DNA from: DAOVDI01 sp965373045
GTDB lineage: Bacteria > Acidobacteriota > Aminicenantia > Aminicenantales > Aminicenantaceae
Length of the DNA stretch: 31,922 nucleotides
NCBI GenBank assembly: GCA_965373045.1
Contig: CBDVEQ010000007.1
Coordinates: 1-31,922, forward strand
Direction of reading: 5' to 3'
Below, one piece after another: positions 15,946 to 23,620 of the stretch. Position 1 is the first letter of the stretch, and each line of letters starts with the position of its first letter. The translations under genes and the position numbers were made by a program. The notes below the pieces were generated by a model, which had not been told where the DNA came from, searched no databases, and saw only the letters and a list, made by a program, of their open reading frames with translations.

Positions 15946-18306
15946 TTAAGATAATACTTTGTCTTCTGTTTTCAATAAGGTCTTTTTAATATCTTCTGAG
16001 GTGGCAATGCCGCTGTTGAAGAGATAGCAGTTTGTATTTTCAAGAAGCCGGCGGAAAAAACTTCTCTGGATCTCCAGATTTTCCGGCGTTTTCATAAGGA
16101 GATGGGGGTTGTAAAAAGGTTGGCTTTCGAATGAGATGGGATCATGTTTAGCCCCAAAACTTTCGCCGGATTCAAGAATACGCAGGGCATCATCAATGTC
16201 CATTTTGACCATCGGGGGAGAAACTTTGTCATTCCTTAGAATAAAAACCCATCGGACTTCGCTTCGTTTTACATGTTTGGCGGAACCGCTGATCCAGTAG
16301 GGATCGAGCATAGCGAAAGAGTTTTTGGCTGCTGTGTAACATAAAGGCGAGCCCCTATCAAGTCGGCAGTCATCCATTTGAAGACATGTGTTGTTTTTAC
16401 AGTCTTCTTTTTTCAGTATGATGTTTTCGCATTTACTGCCATCAAAAAGAGAGGCGAGTCCGGGGTAATAGTCGGCTGTATTGGTCGGCAGATAGAATTT
16501 TCTTTCTGGGGAGTCGGCCAGAACGGATCTGCCGGACATGCGAATAAAGACCAGGTCATTGGAATGGAGACGGATCTGATCCTCATTCAGCAGAGAAAAG
16601 AAGAGTTCAGTCTTTTTTGTGCCTTTAGGTCCGATGAGGAGGACTCCGCTGCCGTTGATGTCTGCTGACATTCCACGGACAGCATGAACCTGAAAAAGCC
16701 TGGATGAAATATCCATGACCAGTCCCAGTGCCAGACTGCGAAGAGGCCCATAGTTGTCCGTATTAACCAGTATCCCGGTTTTGGCTTCCGGATTGTAAAA
16801 TGCGCGCGGCTCTCTGCCGGGAATACCGTCTACGGCATAGATGATCCCATGGGGCTCCAGATCGGATTCCAATTGGGCCGGATACCAGTTCTCGATCCAG
16901 AAATCATTCAGATGAGAAACATTTGTTCTGAGTTGAACAATAACACCGTTGATATTGGCATTCCATTCGAAGTAATTATCATGCCTGAGATGAGATTCCA
17001 TCTCTGAAACCAGAGCATCACGCATCTGAATGGAAATCCCGGCTTCGACTGGAACAGTTTTCTTTACATGCGTGTTGGTATTGTTTAAAGCGATCCTCTT
17101 GACTTTTTTTGCAGTCTTTAAGTTTGGTAGAGCATTAATGATCCTGTCCATGCCCTTTTCCAGATTTTCCATGGAAGTTGCATAGGAAATGCGGATGTGA
17201 TCATCGTTGCCAAAAGCATCTCCGGGAACCAGGGCCACATTGGCTTCCTTGAGGAGAAAATATGCCAAACCATAGGAATTACGAATAGGATGGCCATTAA
17301 ATTCTTTATTGTAAAAAGCAGAAACATTGGGGAAAAGATAAAAAGCGCCCTGGGACTTGAAACAGGATATGTCAGGAATAGACTGAAGCCTCATATAGAC
17401 ATAATTTCTTCGCCGCTGGAATTCTGAGACCATTTTTGACAACTCATGTTGAGGCCCCTTTAACGCTTCCAGGGCGGCCTTCTGTGAGATGGAAGACGGA
17501 TTGGATGTGGTATGACTTTGGATTTTCGTCATGCCGCTGATGATCTCCGAAGGCCCCGCTGTATATCCGATTCGCCAGCCTGTCATGGAATAAGCTTTGG
17601 AAACACCGTTGATCACGATCGTTTTTTTTCGAACATCCTCTCCAAGTGCGGCAAAGCTGACGAATTGAAAATCGTCATACACAAGCTTTTCGTAGATCTC
17701 ATCCACTATGACGAAAATATCTTCCTCCAGGATAATGTCTGCCAGAGCTTCTAGTTCGTGCTTTTTATAGGCCGCCCCCGTCGGATTGGATGGGTTATTC
17801 AGGAGGATCGCTTTGGTGGATGGTGATATAGAGGATCTGAGCTGATCCGGAGTCAAAAGGAATCCGTTTTCCTCTTTGGTAGGAACGATCACAGATTTCC
17901 CCTTTGCCAGTGAGACTGTATGAGGGTAAGTGACCCAATAAGGAGAAGGGATTATCACTTCATCCCCTTCATTGATAAGCGCCTGAATGAGATGAAAAAG
18001 TGAGCTCTTAGCCCCTGTCGAAACGATGATCTCGTTTTTTTCATATTCCAGGCCCATGTCTTCCTTTATCCTGGAAATGATAGCTTCCTTAAGGGGCGGA
18101 ATTCCATCAGTCTGGGTATATTTTGTAAAATTTTCCTGGATAGCCTTGATCCCGGCTTCTTTGACGTTGTCCGGGGAGGGGAAATCCGGTTCTCCCACAC
18201 TGAGATCAATAACATCAATGCCATCAGCTTTCATGGCCCTGGCTTTGTTCGTGACCTTCAAGGTGGGAGATTCACCTATAAGATTTGCTTTTTCTGATAC
18301 CATCAT
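15946..18306 (-). CDS. Fusion: class I (aspartate-type) aminotransferase plus degenerate PEPCK/HPr-kinase-like domain
   Basis: A single 786-residue frame with two modules. Residues 1-393 are a complete PLP-dependent class I aminotransferase of the aspartate/prephenate type: SVGEPDFPSPD, NNPSNPTG (170-177), D202 and Y205 (VDEIYEKL), Schiff-base K237 in NGVSKAYSMTGWRIGY, and R372 (HIRISYAT). After a linker, residues about 420-786 form a domain that aligns by eye with the PEPCK encoded next door. It has GVLLIGPKGTKKTELF (554-569, a P-loop-like segment), HSNDLVFIR (581-589), RWVFILRND (685-693) and a final DDALRILESGE...NPHLLMKT block. The equivalents of the catalytic Lys-Lys pair and the first metal Asp are missing. 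It is therefore a probable pseudoenzyme or regulatory kinase-fold domain; HPr-kinase-like is the alternative. It starts at ATG 18306 or the adjacent 18303, 20 bases after the flotillin stop. No other fusion of this kind comes to mind. Confidence 0.85.
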   Translation of the reverse strand: MMVSEKANLIGESPTLKVTNKARAMKADGIDVIDLSVGEPDFPSPDNVKEAGIKAIQENFTKYTQTDGIPPLKEAIISRIKEDMGLEYEKNEIIVSTGAKSSLFHLIQALINEGDEVIIPSPYWVTYPHTVSLAKGKSVIVPTKEENGFLLTPDQLRSSISPSTKAILLNNPSNPTGAAYKKHELEALADIILEEDIFVIVDEIYEKLVYDDFQFVSFAALGEDVRKKTIVINGVSKAYSMTGWRIGYTAGPSEIISGMTKIQSHTTSNPSSISQKAALEALKGPQHELSKMVSEFQRRRNYVYMRLQSIPDISCFKSQGAFYLFPNVSAFYNKEFNGHPIRNSYGLAYFLLKEANVALVPGDAFGNDDHIRISYATSMENLEKGMDRIINALPNLKTAKKVKRIALNNTNTHVKKTVPVEAGISIQMRDALVSEMESHLRHDNYFEWNANINGVIVQLRTNVSHLNDFWIENWYPAQLESDLEPHGIIYAVDGIPGREPRAFYNPEAKTGILVNTDNYGPLRSLALGLVMDISSRLFQVHAVRGMSADINGSGVLLIGPKGTKKTELFFSLLNEDQIRLHSNDLVFIRMSGRSVLADSPERKFYLPTNTADYYPGLASLFDGSKCENIILKKEDCKNNTCLQMDDCRLDRGSPLCYTAAKNSFAMLDPYWISGSAKHVKRSEVRWVFILRNDKVSPPMVKMDIDDALRILESGESFGAKHDPISFESQPFYNPHLLMKTPENLEIQRSFFRRLLENTNCYLFNSGIATSEDIKKTLLKTEDKVLS

Positions 18307-18326
18307 TGGTTTTTCCCGGGTGGAAT

Positions 18327-19730
18327 TTAGATGTCTTCTTTCTTTTCCGGATTCATTTTATCCTTGAAATATTTCTTAAGATCGACACCGGTTAAAGATT
18401 TCACTACATCAGGCATCTGGCTGAGGACTTCGGCAACCTGAGCAGTTATCTTTGTAGCGCCGGTCCCTTTTTCCCCTCCGATAAGAATGATCTTGTCCAC
18501 TTTGGAAAGGGGTTCAGCGACTGCTCTGGCCAGCTCAGGCAGATTCTCGAAATAAAGCTGGAGGATAGCCGCCTGGTTGTATTTTTCCCAGGCTCCTGCT
18601 TTTTTCAGCATGGTCTCTGCTTCAGCCAGGCCTTTTTGTCTGACTTTTTCCGCTTCTGCGAAGGCTTCAAGTTTAAGGGCGTCTGCCTTTCCCTTTGCTT
18701 CTGCATGGATGCGAAAGCTTTCGGCCTCGGCTTCTGCCTGGATCTGAAGCTTTCGAGCTTCTGCAGGCTTGATCACATTGGAATCCAATTCTTTTTCTCT
18801 TCGAGCAACTTCCAGTTCTTCGATCTTGATGGCCTCTTCCTTCTCAATCAGTTTGGCTTGAGCCTCTTCTTTTTTAATATTTTTAGCTAACCGGAACCGT
18901 TCAAGCTCGTAGGAATAATCAGCCTGAGCTTTTTTCCTGTTGACATCAACCTGAGAAGTGGCTTTTTTTGCCTCGTTTTCCCATTGGGCCTTGGCGATCA
19001 AGGCATCTGCCTGAAGCTTGGCGATTTCACCCTCTTTCCTGGCCTCTGAAGATTTGATAACAGCATCTTTTTCAGTCTGGGCTTCAGCGATCAGAGCATC
19101 ACGTTTAGCCTCGGCGATCTGGGGTTTACCCAGGGATTCCAGATACCCCTGAGTGTCACTTATTTCTTTAAGGGAAAAGGAAAGGAGGGTAAGGCCCATT
19201 TTTGAAAAATCAGGATCGACGGATTCAGTCACTTTATTTGCGAACTCCTGCCGTCCTGTGAAAATGTCCTTTACGTTCATAGTTCCGATCACAGTTCTCA
19301 TCTTGCCGTCAAGGATAGTCGCAGCAACATCCTTGATGCCGTCTTTACCACTACCAAGAAACTGCTCTGACGCAAAGATGATGGCATCAATTTCGGAACT
19401 GATCTTGACCTGGGCAGATGCTTCAGCCAAAATATGGATTCCATTATGCGTGATGACTTCAGGAGTCTTGATCAAAATATTAAGGATATCTAAAGGAAGC
19501 GTATCAACAGTTTCCAGGAATGGCCAGACAAAAGTCCCTCCACCCAGCCGATAACGAAAACCGATCCGCTTCCTGGTTCCGTCAGCGAGAACAACCCTTT
19601 TTTTCCGCCCTGATATGATAAGAGCTTCATTGGGTCCGACTTTCCTGTATTGTTTTGCGATCAGCATAATAATGAGGGCCAGAATAACGGCAGCAACGCC
19701 GATAATAATCAAAATGGAGACTAAAGACAT
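18327..19730 (-). CDS. floT: Flotillin-like SPFH/band 7 membrane scaffold protein
   Basis: A 467-residue protein with an N-terminal membrane anchor (residues 4-26), an SPFH/band 7 domain (about 30-190, with GPNEALIISG and RTVIGTMNVKDIF) and a long Ala/Glu-rich coiled coil (about 190-380, with many EAxA-type repeats such as AEAEAESFRIHAEAKGKADA). A C-terminal oligomerisation region contains LPELARAVAEPLSKVDKIIL. Flotillins organise membrane microdomains and scaffold other proteins. The ATG at 19730 has a strong GGGAGG ribosome site and a recognisable promoter about 65 bases upstream. Only 20 bases separate it from the aminotransferase fusion, so the three genes flotillin, fusion and PEPCK look like one transcript. 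The usual NfeD-type partner is not adjacent. Confidence 0.92.
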   Translation of the reverse strand: MSLVSILIIIGVAAVILALIIMLIAKQYRKVGPNEALIISGRKKRVVLADGTRKRIGFRYRLGGGTFVWPFLETVDTLPLDILNILIKTPEVITHNGIHILAEASAQVKISSEIDAIIFASEQFLGSGKDGIKDVAATILDGKMRTVIGTMNVKDIFTGRQEFANKVTESVDPDFSKMGLTLLSFSLKEISDTQGYLESLGKPQIAEAKRDALIAEAQTEKDAVIKSSEARKEGEIAKLQADALIAKAQWENEAKKATSQVDVNRKKAQADYSYELERFRLAKNIKKEEAQAKLIEKEEAIKIEELEVARREKELDSNVIKPAEARKLQIQAEAEAESFRIHAEAKGKADALKLEAFAEAEKVRQKGLAEAETMLKKAGAWEKYNQAAILQLYFENLPELARAVAEPLSKVDKIILIGGEKGTGATKITAQVAEVLSQMPDVVKSLTGVDLKKYFKDKMNPEKKEDI

Positions 19731-19796
19731 TTTTTCCTCCCTTCAGAGAAACAACGATCCCTGAAAAATACTCATTTTTCTTTATTATGAATGACT

Positions 19797-19825
19797 AATG
19801 TAACGCGAAATAACTTTGTTTTCAA
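19797..19825 (-). promoter_or_regulatory. Sigma-70-type promoter for the flotillin-fusion-PEPCK operon
   Basis: On the minus strand TTGAAA (19825-19820), a 17-base spacer and TACATT (19802-19797). The leader would be about 60 bases and end in GGGAGGAAAAA before ATG 19730. The 139-base gap between rph and this gene contains no other clear signal, and no T-tract hairpin follows rph. Confidence 0.6.
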
Positions 19826-19869
19826 GCTGTAAAAAGCAAAAAAATCCTTTATGTAAAGCCGTCCTCTGG

Positions 19870-20613
19870 TTATCCGTAAGCCATAAAGAGCAAACTTTCC
19901 TTTTTTAGGATGGTCTTTTGGATTTGGATAAGTTCTTCGATTCCCTTGTCCGCTAAAGCGAGCAGGACGTTGAATTCTTTTTTTGTTATTGGTTTTTTTT
20001 CAGCTGTTGCCTGGATCTCAATGTATTTTCCGGTATCGGTCTTTACGACATTCATATCAATCTCGGCATTTGAGTCTTCCTTGTAATCGAGATCGAGATG
20101 AGGTATCCCGTCTATCATGCCGACACTTACAGCTCCAACAAGATTTTTCAGCGGCATACTGTTCAGTATCCCATCATTCATCATTTTATTCATGACGAGC
20201 GCGAGGGCGATGCTTCCTGCGGTGATAGAGGCAGTCCGTGTCCCACCGTCGGCCTGAATTACATCACAATCTATTATGATAGTCCTTTCTCCAATAAGGT
20301 TGAGGTCGACAACCGTCCGAAGAGAGCGGCCGATCATCCGCTGGATTTCATGACTGCGGCCAGAGATTCGGCCCAAATTCCTTTCTCTTACGTTTCTTTT
20401 TCCAGTTGATCTGGGGAGCATTGAATATTCGGCTGTGATCCAGCCTTGCCTGTGTCCTTTCAGGAAGGGCGGGACCTTTTCTTCGAGGGTTGCCGCTGCG
20501 ATGATCTTGTTCCGCCCCATCTCGATATATGCCGAACAATCGGCAAAATCGAGATAATGAAGTGTTATTTTTACTGATCTTATTGCATCCAGCGCCCTGT
20601 CGTTTTTTCTCAT
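19870..20613 (-). CDS. rph: Ribonuclease PH
   Basis: A 247-residue phosphorolytic 3'-5' exoribonuclease that trims tRNA 3' ends. The sequence follows the family throughout: GWITAEYSMLPRSTGKRN, GRSHEIQRMIGRSLRTVVDL with phosphate-binding R86, and IDCDVIQADGGTRTASI with R126. Both arginines fall at exactly the residue numbers used in characterised RNase PH proteins. Length is standard. Start at ATG 20613, preceded by GGAAAGG; a promoter with an extended -10 lies about 65 bases upstream. It follows the lipid A acyltransferase gene on the same strand with a 107-base gap, so it can be transcribed alone. The C-terminus (ILKKESLLFMAYG) is intact. Confidence 0.95.
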   Translation of the reverse strand: MRKNDRALDAIRSVKITLHYLDFADCSAYIEMGRNKIIAAATLEEKVPPFLKGHRQGWITAEYSMLPRSTGKRNVRERNLGRISGRSHEIQRMIGRSLRTVVDLNLIGERTIIIDCDVIQADGGTRTASITAGSIALALVMNKMMNDGILNSMPLKNLVGAVSVGMIDGIPHLDLDYKEDSNAEIDMNVVKTDTGKYIEIQATAEKKPITKKEFNVLLALADKGIEELIQIQKTILKKESLLFMAYG

Positions 20614-20673
20614 GGGAATAGCCTTTCCCCTTTCAAGATTCGATAATTGTTATCCTGGTGAAACCGGAATAAT

Positions 20674-20700
20674 ATTATATCATAGCTCGATTAAAATCAA
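20674..20700 (-). promoter_or_regulatory. Extended -10 promoter for rph
   Basis: On the minus strand TGATATAAT (20682-20674) is a consensus extended -10 element. TTGATT (20700-20695) is a candidate -35 at a short 15-base spacing. It lies in the gap between the lpxL-type gene and rph and would give a leader of about 54 bases. Confidence 0.55.
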
Positions 20701-20720
20701 TGATTTGAATATGATTACAA

Positions 20721-21611
20721 CTAATCCACAGGACGGGATTTCCAACGATCGTGAAACCATAGCCATAATTCAGGTTTTTTTCGGATCTGTTCCTCGATCG
20801 CAGATGTGCTTGCTTGTGTGATCGACAGTACATCTGTTTCCATGTCCCCTGTTTTTACAATTTTGAGAGGAGGCGAAAAAACAAGGCGGTATGTCCGGCC
20901 TGATGCGGGAACACAGAAAACAGGAAGCAGGGGAGCGCCGGTTCTTAGAAAGAAAAGGGCTGTACTGGGTGTTGTTGCAGCCGGCGTCCCGAAAAAATTG
21001 ATAAAGACAGCCTGATCCCGAAGAACATTTTGATCCATAAGGATGGCGACAATTTCCCCGTCGCGCAGAACCCGTAGCACCTGCTTTGCTGCCATATGCT
21101 TGTAGATGATTTTGGCGCCGAAATAGTTCCTTATGGCCAGAAGTTCCTTTTCTAGGATTGTATTGTCCAGCTTTCGAGCGATCACACTTAGGGAAGCGAA
21201 CCGGGCGATAAAGACAGGGGCAATCTCCCAGTTGCCATAATGGGCGGAAAAAAGCAGTGCTCCCTTGCCATTCTCTAGTGCTCTGTACAGGTGTTTCTCT
21301 CCTTCGACGGTGATAATGTCTTCAAGTTTATTCCGGCTCATCCTGCTGAGCTTTATGATATCGAACAAGGTCGAACCGAAGTGCTTGAATGATAGTCTAG
21401 CGATCCGATTTTTCTCCTTATTTGGCAAAAGAGATCCATAGGCTAGATTCAGATTTTTTAATGCGATTCGGCGGTGTTTCTTGCCTGTGTAATAAAAAAG
21501 AACACCTAAAAATCCGCCCAACAGCAGGATCAAACGACGGGGAATGACGGAGATCAGGCTCCTGATTAATTTATAAAGGCGGTATTCTGCCTGTTTTTTT
21601 TTATTGCTCAT
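20721..21611 (-). CDS. lpxL: Lipid A late acyltransferase (LpxL/HtrB family)
   Basis: A roughly 296-residue inner-membrane enzyme that adds a secondary acyl chain to the lipid A precursor. An N-terminal hydrophobic region with IPRRLILLLGGFLGVLFYY, then KNLNLAYG, is typical of the LABLAT superfamily. The catalytic HX4E motif is in SAHYGNWE, and the downstream blocks DQNV...FFGTPAATTPSTALFFLRTGAPLLP and the C-terminal WLWFHDRWKSRP are the usual signatures. ATG 21611 is chosen because it overlaps the lpxK stop by only 11 bases. ATG 21635 (eight residues longer) is also open, and neither has a ribosome site, so translation is probably coupled to lpxK. Donor chain length and acyl position (LpxL or LpxM) cannot be told. 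Confidence 0.88.
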   Translation of the reverse strand: MSNKKKQAEYRLYKLIRSLISVIPRRLILLLGGFLGVLFYYTGKKHRRIALKNLNLAYGSLLPNKEKNRIARLSFKHFGSTLFDIIKLSRMSRNKLEDIITVEGEKHLYRALENGKGALLFSAHYGNWEIAPVFIARFASLSVIARKLDNTILEKELLAIRNYFGAKIIYKHMAAKQVLRVLRDGEIVAILMDQNVLRDQAVFINFFGTPAATTPSTALFFLRTGAPLLPVFCVPASGRTYRLVFSPPLKIVKTGDMETDVLSITQASTSAIEEQIRKKPELWLWFHDRWKSRPVD

Positions 21612-22593
21612 TTTTAAGCATGGTAAAAATTTCATGATAGAATGCTTTGTCGATGTCCAGATCTATTTTAATGTAATAGAGAGGAATATCCTCAAGGGAT
21701 TGAGATCCTGATAATTTAGCAATATCCTTCTCTGTTGTGAGAAGAGCGTCAGCGTGATTCCGGATGTAATGTTTTCGAAGAACACTCAGTGTGGATTCTG
21801 AATACGAGTGATGGTCATGAAAATCCAGGGTGAAAATGGGGCGAATTCCCTCATTTTTTAACAGTAAATGAAACCGGGAGGGATCTGCAATGCCGCTGAA
21901 GACGATCAAGCGTTTTGATGATAATGCCTCAATAGGGAGGGGCTTATCATCTCCGGGCGAGTATATTCCCTGAAATGTCACGTTATATCCGAAAATTTTT
22001 ACATTCGGGAAGCGAGACCTTAATGTTTCTTTCAGTGAAGAACCGTGAAGGGATCTCAACAATAGAATATCCGCTCTTTTCAGGGCTGAGACAGGTTCTC
22101 TGAGATCTGCATTTTCAAGTGGATTATGGAGGACAATATCCAGATTTCTTTTCAAACGGAGATGCTGAAAACCGTCGTCAAGAACGACTGTATCAAAACC
22201 CAATTTAACTGCTTCTAAACAAGAGGAATATCGGTCTTTTCCAATGAAAATTCCAACGGACGGCAGTCGTTTTGCCGCCATGTATGGTTCGTCCCCGGCT
22301 GATCTCCAATCTCCCATGATGGATTTTCCATCGGACAAAATTCCCCCTTTCTGCTCCCAGAGTCCCTTATATCCTCTGGTCACCATGGCAGGGTTTTTCC
22401 CTTTTTCCAGAAGGAATGAGAGCAGGTTTATTACAAGGGGGGTTTTTTCCGATCCGCCCATACGAATATTGCCGACACTGATGACCGGAACCGGAACTTC
22501 TTGAGAATGAAATACTCCTGCCTTATATAAAAGATGTTTTATCCGGCAACCTGTCTGGTTTACTAATGAAACAGGTTTAATGAGGAGTTTCAT
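21601..22593 (-). CDS. lpxK: Tetraacyldisaccharide 4'-kinase LpxK, with Gly-to-Glu change in the P-loop
   Basis: A 330-residue membrane-associated kinase that phosphorylates the lipid A disaccharide at the 4' position to give lipid IVA. The P-loop region SVGNIRMGGSEKTPLV starts near residue 39. The family norm is GGxGKT, so Glu49 replaces the expected Gly (codon GAA; one base from GGA), while K50 and T51 are kept. Further family blocks are TRGYKG, GDEPYMAAK and VLDDGFQHLRLKRNLDIVL. Downstream, IVFSGIADPSRF, DHHSYS and TTEKDIAKL are also as expected. The following lpxL-type gene overlaps its end. ATG 22593 has no ribosome site and lies only nine bases after a -10 box, implying a nearly leaderless mRNA. 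The gene is otherwise intact, so whether the substitution is tolerated is an open question. Confidence 0.9.
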   Translation of the reverse strand: MKLLIKPVSLVNQTGCRIKHLLYKAGVFHSQEVPVPVISVGNIRMGGSEKTPLVINLLSFLLEKGKNPAMVTRGYKGLWEQKGGILSDGKSIMGDWRSAGDEPYMAAKRLPSVGIFIGKDRYSSCLEAVKLGFDTVVLDDGFQHLRLKRNLDIVLHNPLENADLREPVSALKRADILLLRSLHGSSLKETLRSRFPNVKIFGYNVTFQGIYSPGDDKPLPIEALSSKRLIVFSGIADPSRFHLLLKNEGIRPIFTLDFHDHHSYSESTLSVLRKHYIRNHADALLTTEKDIAKLSGSQSLEDIPLYYIKIDLDIDKAFYHEIFTMLKNEQ

Positions 22594-22602
22594 TTTTTAG
22601 AA

Positions 22603-22631
22603 AATATATACCAATTCTTGCCTTAGTTCAA
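22603..22631 (-). promoter_or_regulatory. Promoter of lpxK giving a nearly leaderless transcript
   Basis: On the minus strand TTGAAC (22631-22626), a 17-base spacer and TATATT (22608-22603). Only nine bases separate the -10 from the lpxK ATG, so the predicted start is about three bases before the start codon. The promoter shares the 126-base divergent region with the lipoprotein promoter at 22661-22689. Confidence 0.6.
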
Positions 22632-22660
22632 GGTTGTCATCTTTTGGGCGAAGCATCGTA

Positions 22661-22689
22661 TTGAAATTACTATTTAAAAAAGGTATCAT
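22661..22689 (+). promoter_or_regulatory. Promoter of the lipoprotein gene
   Basis: TTGAAA (22661-22666), a 17-base spacer and TATCAT (22684-22689). The leader would be about 24 bases and contain GGAGG (22709-22713). Confidence 0.65.
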
Positions 22690-22719
22690 ACATTTTTATT
22701 TTAATACTGGAGGATGGAG

Positions 22720-23586
22720 ATGTTGAAAAAAATATCCATTATTTCTCTTATTCTTATTATGGTACTTATTTCGACTCAGTGTAAGAAAAAAGCTGCCGTG
22801 GCCGGTGTTGATGTCACTGTGACATTTTCTGAAGAAAAACTGTCAGACAACCTGATCACTGACATAAATTACATGTGGAAAACTGATAGTGAATTCGTGA
22901 AAACGGGGCAAGATTTTAACGTTTTTGTACATTTCTGGCATAATGGGAATCTTCTTTTTTCAGATAACCATATTCCTGCGGTAGAGACCTCTAAATGGGA
23001 GCCTGAGAAGGAGTATGCTTATACACGAAGAATTTATATCCCGATATTTATCGATGAATTCGATCCCGATTTTAGAGGGGTAGAAACTTTAAAGCTTTCG
23101 CTTGGTTTTTTCTCGCCTTATGATCGAAGCGGGGAATCAAAAAAGAAAATTATTGATAAAAAACTGAAGGTTTTTCTTCCTCCGCTGGACACTCCCGAGA
23201 TCATCTATGAGGAAGGCTGGTTTGATCTTGAGATCAATCCGGAGTCTTTTTTAAAGCAGTGGCGCTGGATGGGAAAAACAGCAAGATGCATTATTGATAA
23301 TCCCCATAGAGATGCGCTTTTGGTAATAAAAGGCGGATTACATCTGGAAGCGGTAAAAGATCAGAAAGTGATATTTAAGATCAATGATCTTACTCTGGAT
23401 GAATTTATTCCCACAGAGAGAAGTTTTGAAAAGTCCTATAACATCAAAAAGGAAAGGCTCGGTGATGTAGATGAATTTTACCTGACTATTTCAACAGATA
23501 AAACCTTTGTGCCTGCGGAAAACATACCCAATTCCACAGATATACGGGAACTCGGGCTTCAAATCTCATTTATCTATTTTCGATGA
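22720..23586 (+). CDS. Putative lipoprotein of unknown function
   Basis: A 288-residue exported protein I do not recognise. The N-terminus MLKKISIISLILIMVLISTQ is a signal sequence ending at a Cys followed by three lysines, which looks like a lipoprotein signal although Gln at -1 of the lipobox (STQC) is atypical. The mature part is rich in beta-strand patterns and aromatic residues (DINYMWKTDSEF, FNVFVHFWHNG, LSLGFFSPYDRSG, GWFDLEINPES, WRWMGKTARCIIDNP) and suggests two beta-sandwich modules of about 120 residues each. GGAGG at 22709-22713 abuts the ATG at 22714 but is ideally placed for the ATG at 22720, so the shorter start is preferred. It diverges from lpxK, and a hairpin follows its stop. 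Confidence 0.75.
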   Translation: MLKKISIISLILIMVLISTQCKKKAAVAGVDVTVTFSEEKLSDNLITDINYMWKTDSEFVKTGQDFNVFVHFWHNGNLLFSDNHIPAVETSKWEPEKEYAYTRRIYIPIFIDEFDPDFRGVETLKLSLGFFSPYDRSGESKKKIIDKKLKVFLPPLDTPEIIYEEGWFDLEINPESFLKQWRWMGKTARCIIDNPHRDALLVIKGGLHLEAVKDQKVIFKINDLTLDEFIPTERSFEKSYNIKKERLGDVDEFYLTISTDKTFVPAENIPNSTDIRELGLQISFIYFR

Positions 23587-23592
23587 AGAAAT

Positions 23593-23608
23593 GCGGCTGA
23601 TATGCCGC
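23593..23608. terminator. Weak hairpin between convergent genes, possible bidirectional terminator
   Basis: GCGGC-TGATAT-GCCGC forms a short perfect hairpin in the 34-base gap between the convergent lipoprotein and coiled-coil protein genes. The T-run on the plus strand (from 23633) is not adjacent, and the minus-strand side (ATTTCTT) is only moderately T-rich, so efficiency is doubtful. Confidence 0.35.
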
Positions 23609-23620
23609 CTGTAATCACTG

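Noticed and set aside
16600..17300. Possible frameshift or misassembly creating the aminotransferase-PEPCK-like fusion
   Set aside because: The linker is in frame with no stop, codon use is continuous, and the aminotransferase ends at its natural C-terminus before the second domain starts. Kept as a genuine fusion, to be confirmed by reads.
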